From the NCBI GenBank assembly GCA_017165825.1, contig CM029372.1, positions 26,034,655-26,098,654 of the forward strand: DNA of 64,000 bases, given 5' to 3'. Shown here piece after piece: positions 12,003-22,660 of the stretch. Positions within the stretch are counted from its first letter, which is position 1, and every line of letters begins with the position of its first letter. A program made the position numbers and the translations under genes. The notes under the pieces are model-generated. The model had not been told where the DNA came from, searched no databases, and saw only the letters and a program-made list of their open reading frames with translations. Source of the DNA: Hepsetus odoe. Its lineage: Eukaryota; Chordata; Actinopteri; Characiformes; Hepsetidae.

Positions 12003-12612
12003 GTGGCCACTTTATTAGAAATGCCTTCCGATTGCTGGCCTCTTAATTACATACTCCCACCTTGTCCGTCCTCTCATTGGTCACTTTATCTTTTATGTTC
12101 ATCCACTGGCCACTTTATCAGAAACACTCTGCATTACTCCTCATCGGCCAGTTTATAAGAAACAGCCTGTGCTTCCACTCACTGGCCACTTTATAAGAAG
12201 CAACAACCTTGTACCTCCAGCCGCTCGCCTACTTTGTGGTTTTACTCACTGGCCACTTTATCAGAAACATCTGTCTTGTAGCTTTACTCACTGGCCACTT
12301 TATCAGAAACACCTACCTTGTCTTTTTACTCACTGGCCACTTTATCAGAAACACACTGTACTCCTACTAACTGTCCACTTTATCAGAAACATCTGTCTTG
12401 TAGCTTTACTCACTGGCCACTTTATCAGAAACATCTGTCTTGTAGCTTTACTCACTGGCCACTTTATCAGAAACACCTGTCTTGTAGCTTTACTCACTGG
12501 CCACTTTATCAGAAACATCTGTCTTGTAGCTTTACTCACTGGCCACTTTATCAGAAACACCTATCTTGTAGCTTTACTCACTGGCCACTTTATCAGAAAC
12601 ACCTGCCCTATG
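12003..12612 (+). repeat. 42 bp minisatellite with 'ggccactttatcagaaac' core
   Basis: The clean part (12,243-12,612) has a strict 42 bp period: 'tcactggccactttatcaga', 'aacacctgtcttgtag', 'ctttac'. Upstream, 12,003-12,240 holds older and more divergent units. Because 42 is a multiple of three, all frames stay open (12169-12639 plus, 12345-12560 minus), but this follows from the repeat and is not evidence of a gene. Confidence 0.95.
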
Positions 12613-13150
12613 CCTCCTCTCCTGAAGTGTACAGTGTAGTGCGTAGCGACTGTAGCTTGCTGTTACAGTTTGGTTGAAAGGGTCCACCACGCCAAATCAC
12701 CAGCCAGGAGCAGCTTCGTGGTCTGTTTTGATTTAAAGCTACAGCGCAAAGATAATCATGTCTTTTTAGATAAATGACCAGCAGTGTTTAAACGGATGTT
12801 GGCATAACAATAAGGACTGTGGCTTCCTCACTAATGTATATGTTCTGCTCTGAAATAATGTGCTTAAGAGCTTCCACAACCAGGTGACAACGGCCTCTCC
12901 TTGTTATTTCTGCTCTGCAGAAGAGTGGATGGGAGGAACGATGGAATTGCATTCAGAAGTGTAAGAGAGGGTAGAGACTGAAGCAGCTGGAGGCTGCACC
13001 AATTACAAGCAGTCTGATTTTATTCTCCTTCCTGTAGACAGGCTGTGGACTGTAATCAGCAAGGTAGAGCTACAAGGATGGGGTTTCTAATAAAGTGGCC
13101 AGGAAGTGCACAGACATCCTCTCATTGCGTAGAGAAGATTTTCTTCCCTT
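12613..13150. other. No gene recognised; one isolated minisatellite core
   Basis: 13083-13101 (gggtttctaataaagtggcc) is a lone copy of the core found in the arrays at 12 kb and 21 kb. Nothing else is seen. Confidence 0.5.
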
Positions 13151-13288
13151 TTCACTTAACCGTTTAATTTTTTATGCTTAATTTTAATTGTATTATTTTT
13201 TAATTTTTTAAAAAATTAAATAAAAATAAAAATAAACTTTTTAATTTTACTTATTTATTATTTTAATTTTGTGTGTTTTTCATTTTTG
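13151..13288. repeat. AT-rich low-complexity tract
   Basis: Runs of 'tttttaatttt' and 'aaataaaaataaa' lie just upstream of the RTE copy. Confidence 0.8.
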
Positions 13289-13289
13289 T

Positions 13290-15188
13290 GTGCCGTTAGC
13301 CTACAGGGAGCTGCTGGAAATTGGACTTCTGTTGACCAAAGGAGAAGAAGAAGAAGAGAAGGAAGACATGTCCAAAGGGAGGAGTGTACCATGGTGTGGA
13401 TAGAAGGAGGAATGGGGTGGGTGTTATCCTGAAGGAAGAGTGTGTGGAGAGTGTTTTGGAAGTGAAGAGGGTGTCAGGGAGGCTGATGAGTTTGAAGCTG
13501 GAAGTTGAAGGTGTGATAATGAATGTTGTTGGTGCTTATTCCCCATAATTTGTTTGTAAGATGGAAGAGAAAGAATTCTGGAGTGAGTTAGATGAAGTGA
13601 TAGAGAGAGTACCCAGGGGAGAGAGAGTGATGATTGGTGCAGATTTTAATGGTCATGTTGGTGAAGGGAACAGAGGTGATGAGGAGGTGATGGGTAGGCA
13701 TGGTGTCAAGGAGAGGAATGCTGAAGGTCAGATGGTTGTAGATTTTGCAAAAAGGATGGAAATGGCTGTAGTTAATACTTATTTTAAGAAGAGGGAGGAG
13801 CACAGGGTGACGTATAAGAGTGGAGGAAGATGCTCACAGGTGGATTATATTCTTTGCAGGAGGGTCAGTTTGAAAGAGATCAGAGACTGCAAAGTAGTGA
13901 CAGGGGAGAGTGTAGCTAAACAGCATAGGATGGTGGTCTGTAGGATGACCTTGGAGGTCAAGAAGAGGAGGAAAGTGAGGGCAGAGTTGAGGATCAAGTG
14001 GTGGAAGCTGAAGGAGGAGGACTGTAAGGTGGAAATCTGGCAGGAGTTAACACGGGCACTGGGAGGTGTTGAAGAGCTTCCGGATTGCTGGGAAACTACT
14101 GCAGAAGTGATAAGGAGGATGGCTAGATATGTACTTGGTGTGACATCTGGAAGGAAGAAGGAGGGTAACCTGGGAAACCTGGTGGTGAAACCAAGAAGTC
14201 CAGGAGTGTATTCAAAAGAAGAGGGAGGCAAAGAAGAAGTGGGAGAGTCAGAGAGATGAAGAAATTATACAGGTGTACAAGGAGATGAACCGCAGGGTGA
14301 AGAAAGCAGCGGCGAAAGGTGTTTGGTGAATTGTATGAGAGGTTGGACAGTAAAGAGGGAGAAAAGGACCTTTACCGATTGGCTAGACAGAGAGACAGAT
14401 CTGGGAAAGATGTGCAGCAGGTCAGGGCGATTCAAGATAGAAATGGAAACGTACTCACAGGTGAACAGAGCGTGTTGAGCAGATGGAAGGAGTACTTTGA
14501 GGGGCTGATGAATGAAGAAAATGTGAGAGAGAGAAGCTTGGATGATGTGAGGAACCAGTGAATCAGGAAGTGCAGCAAATAGCAAGATGGAAATAAGGGC
14601 AGCGATGAAGAGGATGAAATATGGAAAGGCTGATATATCAGTGGAAGCATGGAGGTGTTTAGGAGAGATGGCAGTTGAGTTTCTGACCAGATTGTTTAAC
14701 ACAAGCTTAGAAAGTGAGAGGAGCCTGAAGAGAGGAGACGAAGTGTACTGGTACGGATTTTCAAGAATAAGGGTGATGCACAGAGCTGTAGTAACTATAG
14801 AGAGATAAACTTGATCAGCCACAGCATGAAAGATACTGAGATTTTGTTGGGTGTGATGAGGATGGACAGGATTAGAAATGAGTATATTAGAGGGTTAGAC
14901 GTTAGCTCAGGTTAGACGTTCTGGAGACAAAGTTAGAGAAGCAAGGTTGCACTGGTTTGGACACGTCCAGAGGAGAGACGAGGATTATATCGGGAGGAGG
15001 ATGCTGAAGATGGAGCTGCCAGGAAAGAAGAGAACAGGAAGACCAAAGAGGAGGTTTATGGACGTGGTGAGAGGACATGCAGGGGGTCGGTTTGAAGCAG
15101 GAAGATGCAGAGGACCATAAGAAATGGAGACGGTTGATCCGCTGTGGCGACTCCTAAACAGGAATAGCCGAAAGAAAAAGAAGAAGAT
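13290..15188 (+). mobile_element. RTE-clade LINE copy, internally deleted
   Basis: It begins inside the element's 5' region (gttagcctacagggagctgc) and ends in the family 3' end (gaatagccgaaagaaaaaga). The order is an endonuclease part, a linker and the start of the RT. Near 14,820 the sequence jumps straight to the C-terminal region ([20 protein letters not shown]), so the polymerase core with the FADD box is absent. Comparison with the copies at 27-29 kb and 56-58 kb shows the missing part. It cannot be autonomous. Confidence 0.92.
13400..15170 (+). pseudogene. RTE LINE ORF remnant (endonuclease, RT N-terminus, C-terminal domain)
   Basis: The longest open piece (13561-14259, 232 codons) is the second half of an apurinic/apyrimidinic-type endonuclease. 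It shows 'GADFNGHVG' (residues 28-36, the Asp/Asn pair of the active site), '[10 protein letters not shown]' and '[10 protein letters not shown]' with the late His. Two further pieces follow in other frames: 14319-14561 (ERLDSKEGEKDLYRLARQRDR) and 14587-14808 (AAMKRMKYGKA…VEAWRCLGEM). The end near 14,850-15,170 encodes the arginine-rich tail ([16 protein letters not shown] type). At least three frame changes and the lost RT core make it non-functional. The family is an inference from motif order; RTE proteins of this kind are common in fish and related to BovB. Confidence 0.88.
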
Positions 15189-16091
15189 TAATTATTTATA
15201 TATTTTTTCATTGTTATTGTTACTATTAACACACTCAGTCAGTTTATCAGTGAAACAGTGTTTTGGAAACCCTCCAAAGAGACACGAGTGAATGTTGCCC
15301 GAAGTGAAGAGGAGACTTTTGAGACTTTGTGACAAAACGTGGGTTTAAAAGCTACTAAAGCCTGCCCAGACACAGCTCTGAATATCTAAATATTATGTAA
15401 GTGATTTGTCTATTATCATTTTTGTAGTTTACATTTCACCTCTAAATCGGCTTGACTTTGTGTTTTGGAGCAGATTCATATACATATAAATTACAGCTGT
15501 GTCTAGACTTCACAGAACACACCAGACTGGGTAATAAGGAGGTCGACTTGCCTTTAAACAAACCCTTTAGGAGAACACACTTACCCAGCTGCACCGTTTC
15601 ACCATTACTCTGTCTGTAATTCTCCACAGCACCGGGCTCTCCCTGAATAATGCTAATCTTTCCCCTCTGGCCGTGCATTGGACCTGCTGTATTTGTATCT
15701 GATACGGGTGTTGTATTGTTTCTCGCTGCTTATAATAGCATTTGTCCGTGTAGGAGCTGGGGACGAACACGGTTATTTAATTTAAAAGCACACGTCCACC
15801 TACCACAGAGACCCCCATCGACCCTGACAGCCCTGACGAAGCCTTGGCCACTCTGAGGGCCCTCACACATTACAGTACATAAAGGAGACTGGTGCAGGGA
15901 CTGATTGCAAAGGGAAAAGACTTCATTTAATGGTCTGTTTCTATTTAGCATTCAAGTTTTGAGCTGATTGATGGTGGCAATTAAACCGTGGTCCCAGTCA
16001 TAATGGCAGCACCATTTGTTGGACATATGCGCTTTTGTGAAATCGACCAACATCTGAAAACTTCAGATTGTCTTTTGAAGTTGACTGTTCG
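15189..16091. other. No gene recognised
   Basis: Unique-looking DNA. Overlapping short frames at 15.4-15.95 kb lie on both strands and have no recognisable domain. Confidence 0.5.
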
Positions 16092-16273
16092 TTTTTGGGA
16101 AACACAGCACGGAACACATGAAACACAATCAAACGTATCCCATACACATGCAGCAGGGGGCAGCCATATCCAGTGCCCGGGGAGCAGTGATGAGGACGGT
16201 ACCTTGCTCAAGGGTACATCAGGGCAACCTACTGGCCTGGGATTCAAAGCCACGACCTTCTGATCCTGGGGAC
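16092..16273 (-). repeat. SINE family A, reverse orientation
   Basis: The reverse complement has 'gattcaaagccacgac'-type B-box flank, 'acccttgagcaaggtacc', 'ggcactggatatggctgcc' and 'cagcaggg'. The 3' end toward 16,092 is degraded. Confidence 0.85.
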
Positions 16274-17164
16274 AGAGAAAAAAACTTCCTCGTAACTGAA
16301 GGAAGAACTGATCCTTGGTCCTTGGGAGGACCCGAAACCCATCATTCTCTGGAAGACAGCAGATAGCAAAAGAGGAAGCAGAACATCCTGAAAGAGAAGA
16401 CTATGAAACAGATTCAGTGAAGGTAACTACAGTTTGTGGTTAGCAGCACTGAGGTACTGGAGTAAAAGTGAGGAAGAGGATCATCTCATGGTTCTTCTGC
16501 TCTGGAGTAATGCAAACCCCAAAGATGGACCTGGATTTGGGAAACCCCAGTGATTAAAATCTGGTCTGGAGGACAGGAAATGACAGTGATGCTCAATCTG
16601 ATCTGCAGTACAGCAGAAGACACCGATGGTCCATCTGATCTGGAATACAGGAATACTGGAGCAAACAACGATGGTTCATCTGATCTGAAGTCCAGGAAAC
16701 TCCAAATATTTATGATTTATTGAAGGTGATGATTTTAAATTATGTTCAAATTGAACAGAATGTATTTGTAAATGTGGTTAAGTGAAAATGAGCTGGGAAA
16801 AGGCTACCAGTTACGTTTACTCAAAGAAAAGTTTGCCTTGTTTTCACATTTCAAGAACAAGACATTCAAACAATGAGGAGCACTAATGGGATTATGCAAA
16901 ACAGTGTTAAACAGAAACTATTACATAGTGTTTCTAACAGAAACTATTTCTCTTTCATTGAGACTCTATAGTCTAGACGTCCTCAGTGCAGCTTTAGACA
17001 CTCTTAGCATTTCTTCAAGCAAGTTCAAAAGATGTTTTACACATTTACATCTGTATTTGTACTGTGTGAACTCATGCAGAACTTCTTCTCCTGCCTGTAA
17101 TTGAGAAAACAGACTGCTCTTCTCTTTAGCTTGATTGACTTGTCTGGGTTTCATGAACACTAGA
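16274..17164. other. No gene recognised
   Basis: Between 16,490 and 16,700 the phrase 'ggtccatctgatctggaat' recurs loosely (16627, 16675), a weak irregular repeat. No coding signal is seen. Confidence 0.45.
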
Positions 17165-17530
17165 GCAGATTAATCATTGTTTGGGTTCCCTGTAATTCAG
17201 GCTTGTATGACCATCGCCTGGGTTCCCTGTACTCCATACCAGATTAATCATCATCTGGGTTCCCTGTACTCCATACCAGATTAATCATCATCTGGGTTCC
17301 CTGTACTCCAGACCAGATTTATCATCACCTGGGTTCTGTCTGGGATATATGTCTGGGTTTCATGAATACCTGAGCACATAGATCATTGTTTAGGTTCCCT
17401 GTACTTCAGACCAGTTTGACCATCATCTGGGTACCCTCTACCCCAGATCAAGCAGACCATCATCTGTGTTCCCTTTACTTCAGACCAGATTAATCATCAC
17501 CTGGGTTCCATGTACTCCAGGCCAGGTTCT
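17165..17530 (+). repeat. Degenerate minisatellite, about 37 bp unit
   Basis: Repeats of 'catcatctgggttccctgta' and 'ctccagaccagattaat', clean at 17,215-17,325 and irregular elsewhere. Further units reappear after a SINE-like insertion at about 17,670-17,720 and 17,800-17,870. Confidence 0.85.
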
Positions 17531-17665
17531 TTGTGGGGCAGCAGTGGTGCAGTGGGTAGCGCTGTCACCTAACTGTGAGAAGTTCCTGGGTTTGATTCCT
17601 GGTTGTACAATGGACTGGCAACATGTCCGGGGTGTTTCCCTGCCTTTCGCCTTTTGAGAGCTGGT
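17527..17665 (+). repeat. tRNA-derived SINE-like repeat family B
   Basis: It has a tRNA-like head (gcagtgggtagcgctgtcacc) and B box (gggtttgattcc), followed by 'actggcaacatgtccggggtgtttccctgcc'-type body. It sits inside the 37 bp array, so it is younger than part of the array. Confidence 0.75.
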
Positions 17666-17879
17666 ACTCTAGACCAGACAATCCATCGTCTGGGTTCTCT
17701 TTCCTCCAGACCAGGAAGCTGGTACTTCAACACCACCTGTGACAGCTGCTACTCCAGCACTGCCAACAACAAGTGGCTAAGAACCTGAGTGAGTGAGAGT
17801 AGGTTCCTTGTGCTCCAGATCAGATTGACAGGGTTCCCTGTACTCCAGACCACATAGAATGGGTTCCCCTTCTGAGTAC

Positions 17880-18170
17880 TGGTTTCTCCCAAGGTTTCCT
17901 CATCAAGCTAAAGATCTGCCTTTAGAGTTCTACCTCTTGCCTGTCACTGGACTGAGGATTAGGGTCTCTGAGGGTCAATTTTTGTCTGTTCCTTTTCTTT
18001 TGAAGGGAGGTATTGTGGGGTTATGGGGGGTGGGGGGTTTCGCTTGTGATCTTAATAAAAAAATAAAAATAAAAAACTTCCTTTGTAGAAATCAAAAATT
18101 AAGAAAAGAATTAGAAAAGTCCTTGATTCCCTCAATTCTGGAAAGAGTGTGATATCACTCCACTACCCTC
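17880..18170. other. No gene recognised
   Basis: A short segment with A-rich runs near 18,055-18,115. Positions 17,880-17,960 ('tttcctcatcaagctaaagatctgcc') are of unknown origin. Confidence 0.4.
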
Positions 18171-18290
18171 ACAGTGATCAGCTCAAAAGGAAGGCGAATT
18201 AAAGTAGCTGACAATCTGCCCAGGTCTGGCCATCCCATTAAAACATGGTTCAAGAGCCGGTCAAATGATGCTCCAGTCTCCACCGAGAAA
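18171..18290 (+). mobile_element. Tc1-like transposase fragment
   Basis: The translation contains 'VADNLPRSGHPIKT', matching the 'NLPRxGRPxKxT' segment that follows the paired helix-turn-helix of Tc1 transposases. Only this short piece is present. Confidence 0.5.
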
Positions 18291-18317
18291 ACAAAAGGTA
18301 GCCGACATTTAGCATCA

Positions 18318-18464
18318 CTGATTTATTTGACCCATGTGTCTTTGGACAGTGGGAGGAAACCGACACAAAGAACACATCTCCTCCTGGAACGTCCCACTTG
18401 GGAATCAAACCAAGACCTTCTCCGGGTTGGCAACAGCACTACCTGCTGCACCACCGTTCCGCCC
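18318..18464 (-). repeat. SINE family B, reverse orientation
   Basis: The reverse complement reads 'gcagcaggtagtgctgttgcc', 'ggtttgattcccaagtggg' and 'tttcctcccactgtccaaagac'. Confidence 0.8.
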
Positions 18465-18821
18465 TGATCAAGGTCTAATGAAAAGCTTAAGCCAGATCTA
18501 GAAAACTGGCCTGACATTTACTCCAGCGAAGCACTTGAAGCATGTGTACTGGACATATTTGCTGCCTCAGGACAACCATGAAGTATTTGCAGTGTCACTT
18601 GTGGAAAAGGGGAGTACATCTGCCAAAAAGCTTAGGCTAAACCACAAGCGACTTTTTGGGCATAACGATAATCCATTACTGCTCAGGGTAACCCATATAA
18701 GGATGTCTCGAAAACATGAAAACAGGCCAAGTCAAAGCCTACAAAAATGCTTAGTTCTGCAGGAATGATGCAGTGGGATTTAAAAGAGCTGTACATGCAA
18801 AAAAAAAAAAAAAATCTTTTC

Positions 18822-19165
18822 TTTATATATACACCAATCAGCTAGAAAGTTTCAACAACTGACAGGTGAAGTGAATTAAGCTGTCTGTCTGGCTGCAGTA
18901 CCGTCAGGGGTGGAGTTCATTAAGCAGTGAATCAACAGTCAGGTGTTGTGTTGGAAACCAGAAATATGGGTGAATGTAAGGGTCAGGACTTGACAAGAAC
19001 CCAGTTGATGGCGAGATGACTGGTAGAACATCTCCAACATGCTGTGATATCTGTCTGGTTGAGGAAGGATGATAGGAGAGCCTGTGCCGGGGTCACGGAC
19101 CCCTAGGTGCACATGGGCATGGAGGACCAATGTAACCTCAAAGCAGTGGAAGAAGATGGGCTGGA
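18822..19165 (+). mobile_element. Tc1/mariner-like element, degenerate 5' part
   Basis: 'acaccaatcagctagaa' near 18,830, then 'actgacaggtgaagtgaatta' and 'tgtaagggtcaggacttgac'. These resemble the left end and early transposase region of a fish Tc1 family whose ends read 'acaccgatcagccataac'. The frame is broken throughout and the rest is missing. A reversed fragment of the same family seems to lie at 23.5 kb. Confidence 0.65.
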
Positions 19166-19254
19166 CTGATGGATTACAAGTCTATGATCATATGAATATA
19201 TGGACATGAATTAAGACATTTAAGACAAGGGGAGCTGTAGGACACACGCCTGTA

Positions 19255-19430
19255 TATTTTGCTCAGACTCCACTGAAAAGCTGTGGAAGGGACTGAAAGG
19301 AAGGAAATTGGACCCCTGGAGGAGATTATTTCATCATTTTTATTTTACAGTCATTCTTTTGGCAAAGGGATTTTGCACAAATAAATGCAGAGGTGCCAAT
19401 AATTATGACACATGTGGTTTTGGATATCTG
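19255..19430 (+). mobile_element. Tc1-like element 3' terminal remnant
   Basis: 'aggtgccaataattatgaca' at 19,390-19,410 resembles the inverted terminal repeat of Tc1 elements ending in 'gggtgccaataattctgg'. The upstream text is non-coding. Confidence 0.45.
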
Positions 19431-19514
19431 CAAGAAGTGTTTAACGCCTACACTGCTTCAGTCATTTCCTTGTTCGCTGCTTCAGTCTGTCACCCATGTA
19501 TCTGCAATAAAGGA

Positions 19515-19562
19515 TTAATTGATTCATTGATTCATTGATTCATTGATTCATTGATTCATTCA
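19515..19562 (+). repeat. (TTGATTCA)n microsatellite
   Basis: Five or six units of an 8 bp repeat. Confidence 0.95.
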
Positions 19563-19669
19563 CTCGCTGTCTAAAAGTCTGAGCATCCAAGTAAAAGTCT
19601 CTGCAAAATTCAGTGCATGGTTTCTGTACATGTTATAAGCCATTTCTACCTTTCGGAAAAAGTCAATTC

Positions 19670-19735
19670 AACCATCCATCCATCCACCCAACCATTCATC
19701 CATCTATCCGTCCATCCATCTATCTGTCTATCCAT
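19670..19735 (+). repeat. (CATC/CATCTATC)n microsatellite
   Basis: Imperfect tetranucleotide run. Confidence 0.9.
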
Positions 19736-19819
19736 GTTGGAGCTTTCCCCAGGGCAAGATCACATTTTTTAGGGAATTTATGTACAAAATAAAATAATTA
19801 AATAAAGATGACTCTTTAA

Positions 19820-19836
19820 ACACACACACACACACA

Positions 19837-19884
<48 letters not shown>
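19820..19884 (+). repeat. (CA)n microsatellite
   Basis: About 32 CA units with a CGCG interruption near 19,837. Confidence 0.97.
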
Positions 19885-19888
<4 letters not shown>

Positions 19889-20874
19889 ACAGACAAAACA
19901 AGGCAAACCGGGTTCTGTCGACTCTTGGGTGGGTTTAATGCAGTTCTGCGGCTCTTCCCTTCCGTCACCTTGAACTTTCATTGACCTTTGGCTTGTCAGA
20001 CGCAGCAGAAATGGTCAATATCTGCAGAAAATTGGCCCGGTTAACATTTTGCCCTTTTCCGGCACCAAACATTGCAAAGCTTTCACCAAACACCCTTCCA
20101 GAGTGCTTTTCATCCGAGACACAGAGTGAGACGCGCTGCTTCTGCACCACTGGGTTAAATGCATGACAGCATCCGGTGTCTCTGGACGTGTTGCTAAGCG
20201 GAATCAGGAGCTTGGGCCGCAAAAGTACCACGCACGGAGTGTTGCCATGGCAGCAGGTTCCATGGCAACTAGCACAGATGCTATCACCCCGGAAGGAGAC
20301 TAGATTCAGAAGTGTACGGGGACAGAGTCTGTGCGCCTTGATGCCCGGGCGAGGAAGGTTTTCGCCGCGGCGTGGTTGTTGTAGTGATTTATCACACCGG
20401 GCCATCAGTCTTTGGCTGATATTCCAGTGGCGGAACAAGGTAACTGGAAAATTGAATCTTTTTCGAGTGGTGGAACACTCTCAGCCAAGCAGTGACGCCT
20501 CAGCACTTGGCCTCGAAGCCAGGAATGATAAAAATGTAAATTTAAGTGTCACTGATGTGTGTAAAAACCCAGAATTACTGCAGTGGCTGATACTTTTGCG
20601 CACTACCGTGTCAATGAGAACGGACCACCACTAACCTTACAGGGGCTTCTGTTTGTTAGTGTGAATAAAACGGCAGCCTGCAGTGGCAGGAAGCAGCATT
20701 TTATTGTTTTGGTTTTCTGCCGTAGCAATCCTCACCGCTGTCATGGCTTGTGATGAATGGGCTGGAGGTGATGAAGTGTGCAGCAACAGATAAGCTAAAG
20801 TCTGTAACTGTAGCAATAAAATGGGCATTTAAAGAAATTTCACAGTGTGGCCAGAGAGTTCAAGAGCTGTGTGT
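19885..20874. other. GC-richer unique DNA, no gene assigned
   Basis: An open frame of 152 codons (20176-20634 plus) and an antisense frame of 157 codons (19965-20438) overlap. Neither shows a domain, so both are probably chance frames in a GC-richer patch. Two X-box-like motifs lie at 20241-20254 (gttgccatggcagc) and 20257-20269 (gttccatggcaac). Confidence 0.35.
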
Positions 20875-21235
20875 TTCTAACAAAGTGGCCAAGGCATGGA
20901 CACTGTGTTTCTAATAAAGTGGCCATGGCATGGACACAGTGTTTCTAATAAAGTGGCCACGGCATGGACACACACAGTGTTTCTAATAAAGTGGCCACGG
21001 CATGGACACATTGTGTTTTTAATAAAGTGGCCTAACAGTGGAAGCACGGGGTGGGTGTTTCTGATAAAGTGGCCTAACAGTGGAAGCACGGGGTGGGTGT
21101 TTCCGATAAAGTGGCCTAACAGTGGAAGCACGGGGTGGGTGTTTCTGATAAAGTGGCCTAACAGTGGAAGCACTGGGTGGGTGTTTTTAATAAAGTGGGC
21201 TCTATGTGGAAGCACACGGTGTTTCTAATAAAGCT
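20875..21235 (+). repeat. Minisatellite with 'gtttctrataaagtggcc' core, two unit types
   Basis: The first half (20,875-21,030) has 34-40 bp units joining the core to 'acggcatggacacacagt'. The second half (21,030-21,235) has 42 bp units joining the core to 'taacagtggaagcacggggt'. The core is the reverse complement of the conserved half of the array at 12.0-12.6 kb, while the linkers differ. The frames 20896-21228 plus and 20877-21215 minus are repeat artefacts. Confidence 0.95.
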
Positions 21236-21719
21236 GCGTTAGAGGAAAACCGAGGGTGAGGCAGCGTGAGACGAAGGGCATTATGAATGTTTTAAGGTTG
21301 TGGGAAAACTGCGGTTGCCTAAGAGAAGCTGTTAATCTACCAGCAGGCTATTTTCCCTGAAGGATCGTGTCATGTCATGTCTTGAGATGGAATCTCAGGT
21401 TTAACTGTTGAGCCATATTTCTCTGAACTTGCTTATGTCAGCGTTTCAAAGAAACTATTGTTTTCACCCTGATTGCCTTCATTCTGACTCATTCAGCCTC
21501 TTTTCACATCAACTGTTGTAACAACGCACATGAACACGCCGCTCATCCAGCTGGCTCTCATCCATCTCTGCAGGTGCCAGCCAGTCCAAGTACACATGGT
21601 TTACCTTTCAGTTCACTGACAAGAGTGTCAGCTTCTCGCTTTCAGAAACATCAGAACACCCTGACGGTGTCGCGCTGCAGCACTCAGGACGGAGACAAAC
21701 ACCGGCCCAGATCAATGCT
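21236..21719. other. No gene recognised
   Basis: Unique-looking DNA without a supported feature. Confidence 0.5.
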
Positions 21720-21806
21720 GTCAGTCATAGATCGATAGACAGATAGACAGGTAGATAGACAGATAGATACATACATAGATAGGTAGACAGGTAGATAGAC
21801 AGATAC

Positions 21807-21854
<48 letters not shown>

Positions 21855-22005
21855 GATAGATCTACCCTTGAATGGATGGATGGATGGATGGATGGATGGG
21901 GCAGATAGATCTACCCTTGAATGGATGGATGGATGGGACAGAAGGATGAGTACTTTATCCCTGAAGATTCCAGTCACTATGGCAACAAAAAATAACAAAA
22001 AAATG

Positions 22006-22053
<48 letters not shown>

Positions 22054-22253
22054 CACAAATAGACAGATAGACAGACAGATAGATAGATAGATAAATAGAT
22101 AGATAGATAGATAGATAGATCTACCCATGGATAGATGGATGGATGGATGGATGGATGGATGGGACAGAAGGAAGATTACTTTATCCCTGAAGATTCCAGT
22201 CACTATGGCAACTAAAAATAACAATAAAAATAGGTAGATAGATAGATAGATAA

Positions 22254-22302
<49 letters not shown>

Positions 22303-22450
22303 AGCAGAAAAATGGATGGATGGGAGAATGGATGAATGGGTGAATGGATAGATGGACAGACAGATGGATAAGTACTTTATTTATCCCTGAAGAGTTTCCA
22401 GTCCCTACAGCAACAAAGAATAAATAAATAAACAGACAGATAGAAAGATT
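21720..22450 (+). repeat. Compound (GATA)n/(ATGG)n repeat with higher-order units
   Basis: Runs of GATA are followed by 'gatctaccc' plus ATGG runs, then by 'gtactttatccctgaagat' and 'tccagtcactatggcaac'. This composite recurs about three times (near 21,850-22,015, 22,110-22,230 and 22,310-22,440), so the whole 170-230 bp block was duplicated, not just the tetranucleotides. Confidence 0.93.
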
Positions 22451-22504
22451 CGTGACTCCAGTGTGGGAACTGCCATGAAAAGACAAACAGTGAGATGAAC
22501 CTGC

Positions 22505-22660
22505 TTTCAGGGTGTATTTAGTGTGTATGTATCAGTGTGTATTCAGTGTGTATGTATCAGTGTGTATTTAGTGTGTATGTGTCAGTGTGTATTCAGTGTG
22601 TATTCAGTGTGTATGTATCAGTGTGTATTCAGTGTGTATGTATCAGTGTGTATTTAGTCA
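22505..22660 (+). repeat. Short minisatellite 'agtgtgtatgtatcagtgtgtatt'
   Basis: Six or so imperfect units of 15-26 bp made of 'cagtgtgtatt' and 'agtgtgtatgtat'. Confidence 0.9.

Noticed and set aside
12003..12612. CRISPR-like array of about 20 bp repeats with about 22 bp spacers
   Set aside because: The 'spacers' are themselves nearly identical, and the surroundings are plainly vertebrate.
12169..12677. Overlapping long frames on both strands
   Set aside because: The 42 bp period keeps every frame open; all are artefacts of the array.
13845..14231. Minus-strand frames opposite the RTE copy
   Set aside because: Shadows of the plus-strand LINE ORF. The same holds for the minus frames at 27.5-28.3 kb and 32.8-34.4 kb.
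20176..20634. 152-codon frame with an overlapping 157-codon antisense frame
   Set aside because: Neither has a domain, splice signals or clear codon bias. A GC-richer patch explains both.
20877..21228. Frames on both strands of about 110 codons
   Set aside because: Artefacts of the 42 bp minisatellite.
21684..22486. Leu/Ile/Tyr-rich 'membrane protein' frames
   Set aside because: They are translations of (GATA)n on the minus strand.
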